DNA of 51,079 bases from JAAAPF01 sp964481035. GTDB taxonomy: Bacteria; Pseudomonadota; Alphaproteobacteria; Geminicoccales; Geminicoccaceae. The position numbers were made by a program, and so were the translations under genes. Below the pieces are notes generated by a model. The model made no database searches and was not told the DNA's origin. It saw only the letters and a program-made list of their open reading frames with translations. This document shows positions 8,091-17,198 of this stretch, in pieces. The stretch covers positions 1-51,079 of the forward strand of contig CAYZSE010000005.1 in the NCBI GenBank assembly GCA_964481035.1, read 5' to 3'. How positions within the stretch are numbered: position 1 is the stretch's first letter; every line of letters starts with the position of its first letter.

Positions 8091-11000
8091 AAGACCAGCG
8101 CAAGCCGACGCTGCCGGTCTGGTCCTCGCTCACCCTCGTTTCCAGCTTAATCCGCGGCGTCAGCTCGACCTCGACCCGGGCCGCGCCGCTGCCCGCCTGG
8201 AGGCCCTGCTCGAGCTCGAGGAAGACGTCCTCGGAGACGTAGGTGCCGGCGCGCACACTGGCGGTGTCGAGGTCTTCGCCGCCGAGCTCGAGCGTGTCGA
8301 GCCCGAGGCCCGAGCGCAGCGTGTCGAGAAAGCCCTGGCCGCCGCCCCGCAGTTGGTCCAGGGCCGCGGCGAGCTTGATCGCCTGGATCGAGTTGAGCTC
8401 GGCGTTGCTGCGATCGAAGAGGAGCTGGGCCAGGACCTCGTCCTCCGGGCCGGGCGGCTCGCTCGTCAAGGACAGCTCGGGGTCGAGCACGGGCCCCTCG
8501 ACGTTCAACACGGCGCTCAAGTCACCGGCCTCGGCCACAGCTTCGATGTCGATGAAGGGGTCGGGCGGCCACACGCCGGTCAGGCGGATCTCGCCTTTTC
8601 GGAACTGGAAGCGGTTGTCGAGGATGTCGGCGTAGCCGCGCCGATACTCGATGAGCCCGGCGATGGTGGGCGCGCTCGCGTCGCCCTCTACGGTGACGGT
8701 ACCCCCCCATTCCGAGACGACCCCGGCGCCGCGCACGAAGAGCCGGCTCGGGATGTCGACCTGCACGTCGAGGGTCACGAGGCCCGCCGGCGCTCCCCCG
8801 GTTGCAGCTTCGGCTTCGGCGCGCGCCCGGGCTTCCTCCGCGGTGACCACGTCGAGCGTGGGGAAGCTCGCCGCACCGCCGCCCTTGGGGATAAAGATCT
8901 CGCCGCGGTTGACCGTGAAGCGGCCGAGCACGTCGATGTCGCCGCCGGCACCCGTGACCTCGGTCCGGCCGCTCATCTCGATGAACAGGTCCTCGCGCTG
9001 GACGACCGAGAACCGGTCGAGCGCCGCCTCGAGGTCGAAATCGACGCCCGCCTCGCCGCCGAACATCACGCCGCCGCCGCCCGAGAGGCGTCCGTCCGCG
9101 CCGTCCGTGGCGCTCAACCGCGCGAGGTTCAAGCGCTGGCCCTCGGCTTGCAGCGTCAGAGCTAGCTGCTCGACGAGAACGCCCGCCGCGACGTCGACGA
9201 CGCGGACGTCGACGAGGCGCAGGTCGCCGTCCAATGCGGGGTTGACGACCGTGCCGCCGACGGCGAGGTCGGCGAGCAGGCGGCCGGCGACCTCCTGCCC
9301 ATCCAGCCCGTACCACAGCGCAAGGCGGGCGAGATCGACGCTGCCCCCGAGCGCCGCGTCGAGCGGTAGCGGATCCGGCAGCGCGAACGCGAAGGGCTCG
9401 AGCGCGAAGCGGACCGGAACCTGCACCGCCGCCCGAAGCGGCGGGTCGCCCAGCCCTTCCGTCGTCACCACCGTGTCCAAGACGCCGCCGGCCAGGTCGA
9501 GTTCCGCCATGACGGCAATCGGCTCGACGTCGCTCTCGGGCTGGCTCAGGCCGGTGAGGCCGACCTCGCCGGCGAGCACCGGCGCCGCTTTGGAGCCGGT
9601 GAGCCGCAACGCCGCGTCGACGCGCCCGTCCAGGGGCGGCACGCCGAAGCGCTCCAGGGTGGAAAGCTCGAGGCCGGCAAGATCGAGGGCCGCGTCGACG
9701 CGCGACGAGCCGAGCGCGGCGCGCGTCTGCAGCCGGGCCGTGTCGATCTCGAGGGTGAGGCCGTCGAGCGCGATGTCGGCGCCTTCGACCCGCACGGTCG
9801 CCGGTTGCAGGAGCCGCACGGGCACGTCCGCGAGCTTTCCCTGGAGGCTCTGCAACGTTGCCTCGAGCACGCCGTTCTTCTGGGCGATGGCGGCGCCGCC
9901 CGTGACCTCGAACGGGTCGGGCAAGGTGCCGTTCGCCGCGAGCGCCACGTCGAGCCGCGCCAGATCGCCCGCCGCGGTCACGGTGGCGTCGTCGACCGTG
10001 GTGGTCCCCTGGACGAGGCCGCCGAGCTCGACGCTCGCATCGAGCGCCGGCGTGCCGAGGAGGTCGCGCGCGTCGGCGCGGACGTCGAGGCGTCGCAGGG
10101 CGATGCCCATCACGTCGAGACCGCGAACCTTGGCTGCGGCCGTCGCCGATTGGCCATCGGTGCTGGCCATCCCGATGTCGACATCGGCCGTCCCGGCGAG
10201 CGGCACGCCGAGCCAGCGGCCGAGGGCGGCGAGGCCGTCGCTGCCGCCGCTCAGCCGCCCGTCGGCCGCGAGCGGCTGCAGGCCCAGATCGAGCTCGCCC
10301 CCGAGCCGCAGCCCGGGCGCCCGGAGATCGAGGGCGGCGAGCCGCAACCTCTCGGGCGTGGCCCGGTAGTCGGCGGCGAGCCTGAGCGTGCCGTCACCCT
10401 TCGCCGCCTGGGCCTCGAGCCGGCCCTCGACGTCGCTCACCGCCCCCTCCGCCGTGAGCGCGAGGCCCACCGTCTCGAAGGCCTGGTCGTTGGCGACGAG
10501 CCCGGCGACGTCGACGCCGAGGCGGGTGGCGAAGTCATCGGCCGTCCCGTCGCCGCTGAGGTCGAGCGTGACGCGGCCGGCGAGCGGCTGGCCCAGCGCC
10601 GCGCCGACGGGCGCGAGGTCGGGGACGCGCCCCGTCAGGTCGACGGAGCCGGCGAGCGCGGCCGTGTCGATGCGGCCCGTGCCGGCGAGGTCGAGATTGG
10701 TCGCCTCCAGCGCCAAGCGCTCGACCTCGACCACGGGCAGGGGGGCGAGCCGCGCGGCGAGCCGCAGGTTCGGGCTCGGCCCCAAGAGCGCGCCTGCCGG
10801 CGCCGGCAGCTCCGCGAGGTCGTCGCCGCGCGCCTCCAGCTCGACCCGTCCCGCCTGGAAGCCGTCGGTCAGCGCCGCTCGGACGTCGACCACGAAGGCG
10901 CCGAGGGGTGCCGCCGGGCTGAGAGAGCGGAAAGCCGCGAGGTCGGGCAGGCGCAGCTGGAGGTCGGCGTCGGCCGTCCCGGCGCCGAGGTCGCCCGCGG

Positions 11001-12384
11001 CGGTGCCGGTGAGAGCTAGCGTCCGGCCGTCGATCGCCAGGCGCTCGAGGGCGAAGGGCCCGCCCGGCATCACCGAGCCGGTGGCGTCGAGCGTCAGGGA
11101 CTCCTCGAAATCAGCCGCGCCGGACGTCAGGCGAAGCGCCTCGACGCCCCCCGTCAAAGCGAAGGCGACCCCGCCGTCGTCGCGTGGCGTGACGTCCAGG
11201 CGCGGGTCGAGCCGAGCGACGGCGACGCCGGCAGTGGCGAGCTCCTCGACGTTCAGGTGGATCTGCCCGGCCGGCAGCGGCAGGTCGCCGCCGAGCTCGG
11301 CGGCAAGGCGCACCGCCCCGGCGAGATCCTGGCCCGCGACCGCAGAGAGCGGCGCCAGATCGGGGACCTCGACGCCCAGCGTCGCCTGGACGCGCTCCTC
11401 GACCAGCGAGCCTCCAGCGGCGAGATCGAGCCAGGGCGCGCTGGCCGTCAAGCGCTCGAGGTTGATGCCCTCCGCGCCCGTGTCGACGGCGAGCGCGAAG
11501 GCGAGACCGTCCTCGAGCAGCGGGGCGTAGGCGGTGGCGGCGAGCTCGCTTCCGGGCTCGACGCGCCCGTCCAGGGTCACCCGCAGCGGTTCCCGCAAGG
11601 CGAGGCCGAGATCCGCGCTCAAGCTGGCGAGCGTGCCGACCTCGGCCGCGAGCGCGCCACTCCAGCCGTCCAGCGGACCGGTGCCCTGCAGCCGCACGAC
11701 CAGCGGCTCCACCCGCGGCTCACCCGCGAGCCCGGCGATCAGCCCCGAGGCCTCGCGCGCCTGGAGATCGACGGCCAAGGTCGCGCCAGCGAGGTCGAGA
11801 TCGACCGCGAGATCGGCGGTGAGCCCCGCGGCATCGAGCCGGCGCAGCGCGAGCTTTGCGGTGGCCTCCGGGCCACCCGCGTCGACGCTGCCGTCGACGG
11901 CGAAGGCCGCCGCCTCGCCCAGGAGCGGCGCACCGAGGGCGAGCCGCTCGATCGCGAGGCGATCGACCGTGACCGGGAAGAGGGTGCTCGGCAGCGCGAA
12001 GGGCTCGGGCGGCGTCGGTTCGGGGGGCGCCTCCGGCGCCGCCGCGGCGCCGGCCGCGGGCGCGCGCTCGACGGTCAGCTCGGCCACGGTCAGGTGGTCG
12101 ACCTGCACCTGTCCGGTGAGCAAGGCGGCGGGGCGCCAGGCGAGCGACAACGCTCGCGCGTCGAGCCAGACGCCGTCGTCGTCGGCGAGGGCGATCCGGT
12201 CGAGCGACAGCCGTGCGGGCAGACCGGGGCCCAGGCCTTCGACGACGACGCCCGGGACGAAGCGGTTGACGGCGTCGAGCGCGGCCACGCGCACGGCCTC
12301 GCTCTGCAGCGCCGCCAAAACGAGCGCCACGAGAGCGACCGGTACCATGAGAAGGCCGGCAAGGAGGGCTAGAAGTCGCAACAT
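8080..12384 (-). CDS. tamB: Translocation and assembly module protein TamB
   Basis: A 1434-residue inner-membrane-anchored periplasmic protein that works with TamA in outer-membrane protein insertion and/or inter-membrane lipid transport. An N-terminal signal anchor (LLALLAGLLMVPVALVALVL) is followed by more than 1200 residues of beta-rich AsmA/TamB-like repeats. A conserved DUF490 end closes it, containing PDPFIDIEAVAEAGDL, DEVLAQLLFDR and the final LRWSYDY. It lies 30 bases after tamA, the usual gene pair. Confidence 0.95.
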   Translation of the reverse strand: MLRLLALLAGLLMVPVALVALVLAALQSEAVRVAALDAVNRFVPGVVVEGLGPGLPARLSLDRIALADDDGVWLDARALSLAWRPAALLTGQVQVDHLTVAELTVERAPAAGAAAAPEAPPEPTPPEPFALPSTLFPVTVDRLAIERLALGAPLLGEAAAFAVDGSVDAGGPEATAKLALRRLDAAGLTADLAVDLDLAGATLAVDLQAREASGLIAGLAGEPRVEPLVVRLQGTGPLDGWSGALAAEVGTLASLSADLGLALREPLRVTLDGRVEPGSELAATAYAPLLEDGLAFALAVDTGAEGINLERLTASAPWLDLAAGGSLVEERVQATLGVEVPDLAPLSAVAGQDLAGAVRLAAELGGDLPLPAGQIHLNVEELATAGVAVARLDPRLDVTPRDDGGVAFALTGGVEALRLTSGAADFEESLTLDATGSVMPGGPFALERLAIDGRTLALTGTAAGDLGAGTADADLQLRLPDLAAFRSLSPAAPLGAFVVDVRAALTDGFQAGRVELEARGDDLAELPAPAGALLGPSPNLRLAARLAPLPVVEVERLALEATNLDLAGTGRIDTAALAGSVDLTGRVPDLAPVGAALGQPLAGRVTLDLSGDGTADDFATRLGVDVAGLVANDQAFETVGLALTAEGAVSDVEGRLEAQAAKGDGTLRLAADYRATPERLRLAALDLRAPGLRLGGELDLGLQPLAADGRLSGGSDGLAALGRWLGVPLAGTADVDIGMASTDGQSATAAAKVRGLDVMGIALRRLDVRADARDLLGTPALDASVELGGLVQGTTTVDDATVTAAGDLARLDVALAANGTLPDPFEVTGGAAIAQKNGVLEATLQSLQGKLADVPVRLLQPATVRVEGADIALDGLTLEIDTARLQTRAALGSSRVDAALDLAGLELSTLERFGVPPLDGRVDAALRLTGSKAAPVLAGEVGLTGLSQPESDVEPIAVMAELDLAGGVLDTVVTTEGLGDPPLRAAVQVPVRFALEPFAFALPDPLPLDAALGGSVDLARLALWYGLDGQEVAGRLLADLAVGGTVVNPALDGDLRLVDVRVVDVAAGVLVEQLALTLQAEGQRLNLARLSATDGADGRLSGGGGVMFGGEAGVDFDLEAALDRFSVVQREDLFIEMSGRTEVTGAGGDIDVLGRFTVNRGEIFIPKGGGAASFPTLDVVTAEEARARAEAEAATGGAPAGLVTLDVQVDIPSRLFVRGAGVVSEWGGTVTVEGDASAPTIAGLIEYRRGYADILDNRFQFRKGEIRLTGVWPPDPFIDIEAVAEAGDLSAVLNVEGPVLDPELSLTSEPPGPEDEVLAQLLFDRSNAELNSIQAIKLAAALDQLRGGGQGFLDTLRSGLGLDTLELGGEDLDTASVRAGTYVSEDVFLELEQGLQAGSGAARVEVELTPRIKLETRVSEDQTGSVGLRWSYDY

Positions 12385-12413
12385 GGTTCAAAGCGCCACC
12401 GGCGCACGTGTCC

Positions 12414-14255
12414 TCAAAAGGCCTGGCCCAAGCTGACGTAGATCTGAAACGATTCGTCGAAGCCGTCAGGGTTGATCGGAACCGCAACGTCCAGTCGCAC
12501 GGGACCGATCGGCGTGTAGTAGCGGGCGCCGACGCCGGTGCCGAAGATCAGCGGCTGATCGAAGTCGGGGAATGAAGCCTCGTACGCCCGACCGCCATCG
12601 ACGAACGCCGCCGCACCGATCGTTGCCGTGATGTCGTAGCGTATCTCGGCCGAGACCTCAAAGACGGAGCGGCCGCCGATGATGTCACCGTCGTCGTTGC
12701 GCGGCGAGGCCGCTTGGAAGGGGACACCGCGGATCGAGCCGCCGCCGCCCGCATAGAAGCGGCGATTGGCCGGGATCGACGCGAGCCCGGCGCCGACGAT
12801 GGAGCCCAATGCCCCGCGCACCGCCACGACGAGGCGCGGATCGCTCAAGACCTTGAAGTAGCTCGAGCCGTCGAGCCTGAACTTCTGAAAGGCCAGTCCG
12901 GGCTGCAAGAGATCCCAAAAGGGGGTGGCGGCGAACCGGGCGCGGACGCCTCGCTCGGGATCGAGTGGGGATCCCGTGTCGTCGTAGCGCAGCACGCCGG
13001 GCACAAAGACCAGGCTGAAGCTCGTGGTCCTGCCATTATCCGTGACCTCGCTGAGCTCGTAGCCGAGGCCGAGCGTGCCGAAGAGGTTCGGGGTGAACTC
13101 CTGCTCGACGCCGGCGTTGGCGGTGACGGACAGGCTGTCGAAGGCATCGGTGGTCTCGCGCACGGCCGCGGCATTCGCCAGGAACGAGCGGCTGCGCCCG
13201 TAGAACTCCGGTGTCCTGAGGCTCGCACCCAGGGATTGCGCGAGCAGGTTGGCGTCGGCCTCGGCCCGGAAGCGCTCGCCCGAGCCGAAGATGTTGCGGT
13301 GCTCCCAGGCGAAATTGCCGCCCGGCCCGCCATCGGTGTCGTAGCGGATGCCGGCGCTGATGGTCCGATGCAGCCGCTGCTCGGTGCGTACCGCCACCGG
13401 CGCCACGCCTTCTGCCGGTGGCGTCAGCGGCAGGTCGACCGTGACCGTGCGAAAGAGGCCCGTCTCGACGAGCGCGCGCTGCGTCTCCTGGATCGCCTCC
13501 GGCGTGTACGGTGCGCCCGGTTTCCATTCGACGCGGCTCTCGAGAAAGTCCTGGTCGATACCGTCCGCGCCCTCGAACGTGACCTCGCCGAGAGCGACCG
13601 GCGGACCGGGGTCGAGCCGTAACACGACGTCGAGCGTCTTGGTTTCGCGGTCGATGATGGCCGTTCGGTCGCCGATGTCGGCATAGGCGTGGGAGCGTGC
13701 GCGGGCGTCTTCGAAGAGCCGCGCCTCGGCGTCGATGACCGTCTGGGCCAGGGCCGGCGCGCCCGGCTCGAGCCCGAGTTCGGCGAGCGATGGCGGCCGG
13801 TAGCCACCGGTCTCGCCGGTGAGCTCGATGTCGATCGTGCCGAAGCGATAGCGCGGGCCGGGGGTCACGCCGAAGCGGACGAGGGCATCTCCGCCTGCCG
13901 TCGCCGCCGGCGTCACGGCGGCCGCCACCGTGCCGTCATAGTAGCCCACGCCGCCGAGCGCGCGGGTGAGGCGGTCCGCGTCCGTGCGCGCGCGGCGCCG
14001 CAGCGCCAGCAGCGACCGCGGCGGATCGTCGACGCCGGCCGCGGCTTCGCTTACCGAGCGGAGATAGTCCGCGAGTTCGTCGGGCACGCCGGTGAACGTG
14101 ACCGTATAGGGTACGGGCGGCCCCGTCCGTAGCTGCTCGGCATCACGCTCCAGCGTACCGCCGTCGCGGCTCGCGCAGGCGCTGGCGCCGGCGAGCAGAG
14201 CTATCGCCGCCAGCGCCGAGAGGACACGGCGCGCGCGCACACGATCGGTCACCAC
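12414..14255 (-). CDS. tamA: Outer-membrane assembly factor TamA (Omp85 family)
   Basis: Outer-membrane partner of TamB. From the GTG at 14255 the product has 613 residues. It starts with an export signal (arginine-rich n-region, LSALAAIALLAGASAC) whose Cys could be lipidated. POTRA-like repeats fill roughly residues 40-270 (e.g. VALGEVTFEGADGI). The Omp85 beta-barrel follows, with RRFYAGGGGSIRGVPFQ and the terminal strand RLDVAVPIN...YVSLGQAF ending in Phe. All candidate starts are GTG (14294, 14255, 14252); 14255 has an AGGGCAG-like site and gives a compact signal peptide. Confidence 0.93.
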   Translation of the reverse strand: MVTDRVRARRVLSALAAIALLAGASACASRDGGTLERDAEQLRTGPPVPYTVTFTGVPDELADYLRSVSEAAAGVDDPPRSLLALRRRARTDADRLTRALGGVGYYDGTVAAAVTPAATAGGDALVRFGVTPGPRYRFGTIDIELTGETGGYRPPSLAELGLEPGAPALAQTVIDAEARLFEDARARSHAYADIGDRTAIIDRETKTLDVVLRLDPGPPVALGEVTFEGADGIDQDFLESRVEWKPGAPYTPEAIQETQRALVETGLFRTVTVDLPLTPPAEGVAPVAVRTEQRLHRTISAGIRYDTDGGPGGNFAWEHRNIFGSGERFRAEADANLLAQSLGASLRTPEFYGRSRSFLANAAAVRETTDAFDSLSVTANAGVEQEFTPNLFGTLGLGYELSEVTDNGRTTSFSLVFVPGVLRYDDTGSPLDPERGVRARFAATPFWDLLQPGLAFQKFRLDGSSYFKVLSDPRLVVAVRGALGSIVGAGLASIPANRRFYAGGGGSIRGVPFQAASPRNDDGDIIGGRSVFEVSAEIRYDITATIGAAAFVDGGRAYEASFPDFDQPLIFGTGVGARYYTPIGPVRLDVAVPINPDGFDESFQIYVSLGQAF

Positions 14256-14304
14256 CGTCTGCCCTGAATCGAGCGCGGGCGAGACGCCGCGCACCGCGCC
14301 GCGA

Positions 14305-15066
14305 TCACGACCTCGTCTCGCGCACGCGCGCCGTGATGAAGCGCTGCTCGGCGCCTTCCAACGCGACGGCCGTCAACCGTCCGCTGCGGTGGGCCCCGGT
14401 GTCGATGCCGATGCGGTTGACCCGGACCACGGGCGCCTCGACCACCGTGTGGCCGTGGACGACCACGAAGCCCAGGTCCGCCGCCTCGCTAAGGAACGGC
14501 TCGCGGATGAACATCAGGTCGCGCGCCTGCTGAGCGTCGAGAGGCAAGCCCGGTCGCACCCCGGCGTGGACGAAAAGATAGTCGCCCTGCCGGTGGTAGG
14601 ACCGAAGCTCGTTCAGCAGCCGACGGTGACCCGGCGGCATCCGCCGCAACACGGTGCGGCGAGCGCGGGCCACCGCCTCGCCGTCGGCGAGCGGCGGCAA
14701 CGGCGGCAGCCCGTAGCTGGCGATGGTGGCGTCGGCGCCGGACTGGAGCCAGGCACGGGCGAGGTCGCCGGTCTCCAGCCAATTGCGCAGCCACCAGTCG
14801 TGATTGCCGATCAACAGCCGCCGGCGGGCCGGGCGCGGCGCCAAGCCCGTCAGGAGATCGAGCACACCCCGACTGTCGACACCACGGTCGACATAGTCAC
14901 CGAGGTAGACGATCGTCACCTCGCCGGCCGGCGGGCGCGCGCGCAGATCGGCGCCGATCTCGGCCTCCATGGTCGCGACCAGGTCGCTGCGGCCGTGGAC
15001 ATCGCCGACGGCGTAGACGCGCTCGCCAGCCGCCAAGCGCGCCGGGCGACCACCCGCCATCGGCAC
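14305..15066 (-). CDS. Calcineurin-type metallophosphatase (PP2A/ApaH-like)
   Basis: About 253 residues with the full metallophosphatase motif set: GDVHG, GDYVDRG, GNHD, then a later HGHT motif. This combination fits the bacterial serine/threonine phosphatase or symmetrical diadenosine-tetraphosphatase group; the substrate cannot be decided. Start candidates are GTG at 15066 (GGAAG 5 bases upstream) and ATG at 15060. The frame stays open to a TTG at 15141. It is divergent from the polysaccharide export genes, with about 170 bases between them. Confidence 0.85.
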   Translation of the reverse strand: MPMAGGRPARLAAGERVYAVGDVHGRSDLVATMEAEIGADLRARPPAGEVTIVYLGDYVDRGVDSRGVLDLLTGLAPRPARRRLLIGNHDWWLRNWLETGDLARAWLQSGADATIASYGLPPLPPLADGEAVARARRTVLRRMPPGHRRLLNELRSYHRQGDYLFVHAGVRPGLPLDAQQARDLMFIREPFLSEAADLGFVVVHGHTVVEAPVVRVNRIGIDTGAHRSGRLTAVALEGAEQRFITARVRETRS

Positions 15067-15187
15067 GGGATCTTCCGTGTCACGCTTGCCGCGACTGTGC
15101 CACCAGTGCCACAAAGCACGGGTCCTCCACTCAGGCGCCAAGGCCTAGGTTGCGTTTTGCCTTGGGCAAGAACAAACCTTTTTGTTA

Positions 15188-15207
15188 AGAGCCTCATCGA
15201 AGGCTCT
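15188..15207 (+). other. Stem-loop in leader of porin gene
   Basis: Seven-base perfect stem AGAGCCT / AGGCTCT with a 6-base loop (CATCGA), about 30 bases upstream of the porin start. A weak -35/-10 pair (TTGGGC at 15162 and TTAAGA at 15185, spacing 17) overlaps its left side. It may be an operator or leader structure rather than a terminator, since no upstream plus-strand gene ends here. Confidence 0.35.
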
Positions 15208-15234
15208 GAGTAACATGGTGTTCCAAGGATGTGC

Positions 15235-16623
15235 ATGCGCGCTGACGACTCTCATCGATGGTTCCGTGTCGGTGTTGCGGTCCTGCCGCTCGTCATGATC
15301 GCGAGCGGTATGGCCGCAGCCCAGGACCTTGGGCCCTACGAGCAGCGGGGCCTGCGCACCGGGACCTTGAACTTCTTTCCGTCTCTGTCCTTCGACGTCG
15401 GCTACAACGACAATGTCCGGGCCGTACCCGACGACAGCTTTCTCAAGGAAGGCGATTTCGTTTTCGTGGTCAGCCCAGAACTGCGCGCCGAGACCAACAC
15501 ACAAAGGCATGGTTTATTCCTCAATGCTTTCGCAAGCATCGGTCGTTTTACTGATATTACAGAAGAGAATTTTAATGATTTTGGCGTTACGGCCGGTGGG
15601 ACTTGGGATGTGACACGTACTTTTGCGATCAATGCGAACTTTTCTTTCGCGCAAACACAAGATCCGGCAACCGATCCGGACCGTACGCTCGACGAGGTCG
15701 TTGAGCCGTCGACGATCAATCGCTTCGCTGGCAACATCGTCGCGCGTAAGGACTGGGCGCGCAGCTTCGCTATATTGCGTTTCGGCGTAAATGCGAGAAG
15801 GTTCGAAGAGTTGGAAGCATCGATATTTCCAACGCTCAACGACCTGATCAATGACACGCCGCAAGGTACGGTCGACGCAAACCAGGGAAGAGATGTAAAT
15901 ACCTTCAGAAGCGCATTTCGTATCGGATTTTCTCCTTCAAGAAACTATGATCTTTTCACTAGCGTCGGCTTCAGGGCCAACCGGTTTCCTGAAAACGACA
16001 TAAGTTTTGTGCGTTGGGGAAGCTTCGCGCCTGATCTTTGTACACCGATTCTTCAAACTGGTGAAACAATCGCGGGGGTAACTCCAGCGAATTGTGCAAG
16101 CGTGCAGTCGGCAACGACCGCTGACAGCAGCGATAATTTCGATGTTTATACTCTCGCTATCGGTACCTCTGTCGATTTCGATCGGCTCGTAGCCGGTGAA
16201 TTCTCGATCGGCGTCGACTATCGTGACAACGAGGATCCGGCGAACGAGGACGGCTTCGGGCTGGCGTTCAATGGCGACCTGGATTGGACGTTGTCGCCCC
16301 GCACCAGCTTGAACCTCAGCCTGGCACAGGGTTTCGAGCCGACCCGGTCCGGTGCCGCGCAGGTCACCGATATCGGCGCGCGCCTGGCCTACGCGCTCAC
16401 CCCGAGCGCCCAGATCGGCGCCAATGCCGGCTATGGTCGCGACGACCGCGAGGACGTCGACCGCACCGACAACACGTTCCTCGGCGGTGTCTTCGCCTCT
16501 TATGCCGTCAATCGCTATCTCACCGTCGGAGCAAACTACGATTACGAGCAGCGCGATTCGACGGAGGCTGGGCGCGATTTCACGCGCAACGTCGTCTTTC
16601 TCAACCTCGTCGGCCGGTATTGA
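15235..16623 (+). CDS. Outer-membrane beta-barrel protein (BBP2_2-like), polysaccharide export locus
   Basis: A 462-residue secreted outer-membrane barrel. The signal peptide runs to MAAAQ, followed by alternating beta-strands such as PSLSFDVGYNDNV, VSPELRAE, LDWTLSPRTSLNLSLAQGFE and YLTVGANYDYEQR, typical of putative beta-barrel porin 2 proteins found with exopolysaccharide genes. The ATG at 15235 is preferred because AAGGA lies 5-6 bases upstream; another ATG sits 6 bases earlier. The middle third (about 15500-16170) is distinctly less GC-rich, with AAT, TTT and ATA codons unlike its neighbours, suggesting transfer or fast divergence. Confidence 0.8.
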   Translation: MRADDSHRWFRVGVAVLPLVMIASGMAAAQDLGPYEQRGLRTGTLNFFPSLSFDVGYNDNVRAVPDDSFLKEGDFVFVVSPELRAETNTQRHGLFLNAFASIGRFTDITEENFNDFGVTAGGTWDVTRTFAINANFSFAQTQDPATDPDRTLDEVVEPSTINRFAGNIVARKDWARSFAILRFGVNARRFEELEASIFPTLNDLINDTPQGTVDANQGRDVNTFRSAFRIGFSPSRNYDLFTSVGFRANRFPENDISFVRWGSFAPDLCTPILQTGETIAGVTPANCASVQSATTADSSDNFDVYTLAIGTSVDFDRLVAGEFSIGVDYRDNEDPANEDGFGLAFNGDLDWTLSPRTSLNLSLAQGFEPTRSGAAQVTDIGARLAYALTPSAQIGANAGYGRDDREDVDRTDNTFLGGVFASYAVNRYLTVGANYDYEQRDSTEAGRDFTRNVVFLNLVGRY

Positions 16624-16628
16624 CGCGC

Positions 16629-17198
16629 ATGGCGTGGCGCCACGGCGCGGCGACCGCGTTCTTGCTGTCGGCGCTCGTCCATGCCTGCTCGTTTCAAGCC
16701 GGGCCGAGCGCGCCTCCGGCGGACGCGGGGCCGGGTGACGCCGCGGCAGGGCCACTCTCCCCCGGCGATCGCGTGACGGTCGCGGTCAGCGGGCATCCCG
16801 ATCTGTCGGGAACCTACGGCCTCGATCTCGACGGAACCTTCCACATGCCGCTGATCGGTCGGGTCGACGCCTATGGCGACACGCCCGCGGCGTTGCAGCT
16901 GGAGATCGTCGCCCGGCTCGTCGACGGCTATCTGCGCGAGCCGCAGGTGCGGGTCGAGGCGGCGGCGTTGCGGCCGTTCTTCATCCTCGGTGAGGTCCGC
17001 CGCCCGGGCAGCTACGCCTTCGTGCCGGGGATGACCGTGGCGGCGGCGATCGACGAGGCGGGCGGCCCGCTCGCGCCGGAAGGCCGCTACGACGTGCTGG
17101 TCGCGCCCGCCGGACGCGCCGGCGACACCCGGATCGTCGAGCTCGACGCCGAGCTCGCGCCCGGCGACATCGTCGAGCTGAAGGACCGGCGCGGTTGA
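16629..17198 (+). CDS. Polysaccharide export protein (Wza-like, short)
   Basis: A 189-residue secreted protein with a possible lipobox (ALVHAC). A polysaccharide-export domain (SPGDRVTVAVSGHPDLSGTYGL, then MPLIGRVDAYG) is followed by one SLBB domain (FFILGEVRRPGSYAF, AAAIDEAGG). Length is at the small end for the family, and it lacks the C-terminal helix of Wza. It follows the porin by 5 bases and overlaps the next gene by 4 bases. Together with the porin it suggests a surface-polysaccharide export pair, but no polymerase or glycosyltransferase is in the window. Confidence 0.88.
   Translation: MAWRHGAATAFLLSALVHACSFQAGPSAPPADAGPGDAAAGPLSPGDRVTVAVSGHPDLSGTYGLDLDGTFHMPLIGRVDAYGDTPAALQLEIVARLVDGYLREPQVRVEAAALRPFFILGEVRRPGSYAFVPGMTVAAAIDEAGGPLAPEGRYDVLVAPAGRAGDTRIVELDAELAPGDIVELKDRRG

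Noticed and set aside
8011..12436. Several long plus-strand frames across tamB
   Set aside because: Low-complexity Arg/Ala/Ser or Glu/Arg translations, typical antisense shadows of a GC-rich gene.
15157..15184. TTGCC/GGCAA stem followed by a T-run resembling an intrinsic terminator
   Set aside because: No plus-strand gene ends upstream; the region is the divergent promoter of the phosphatase and porin.
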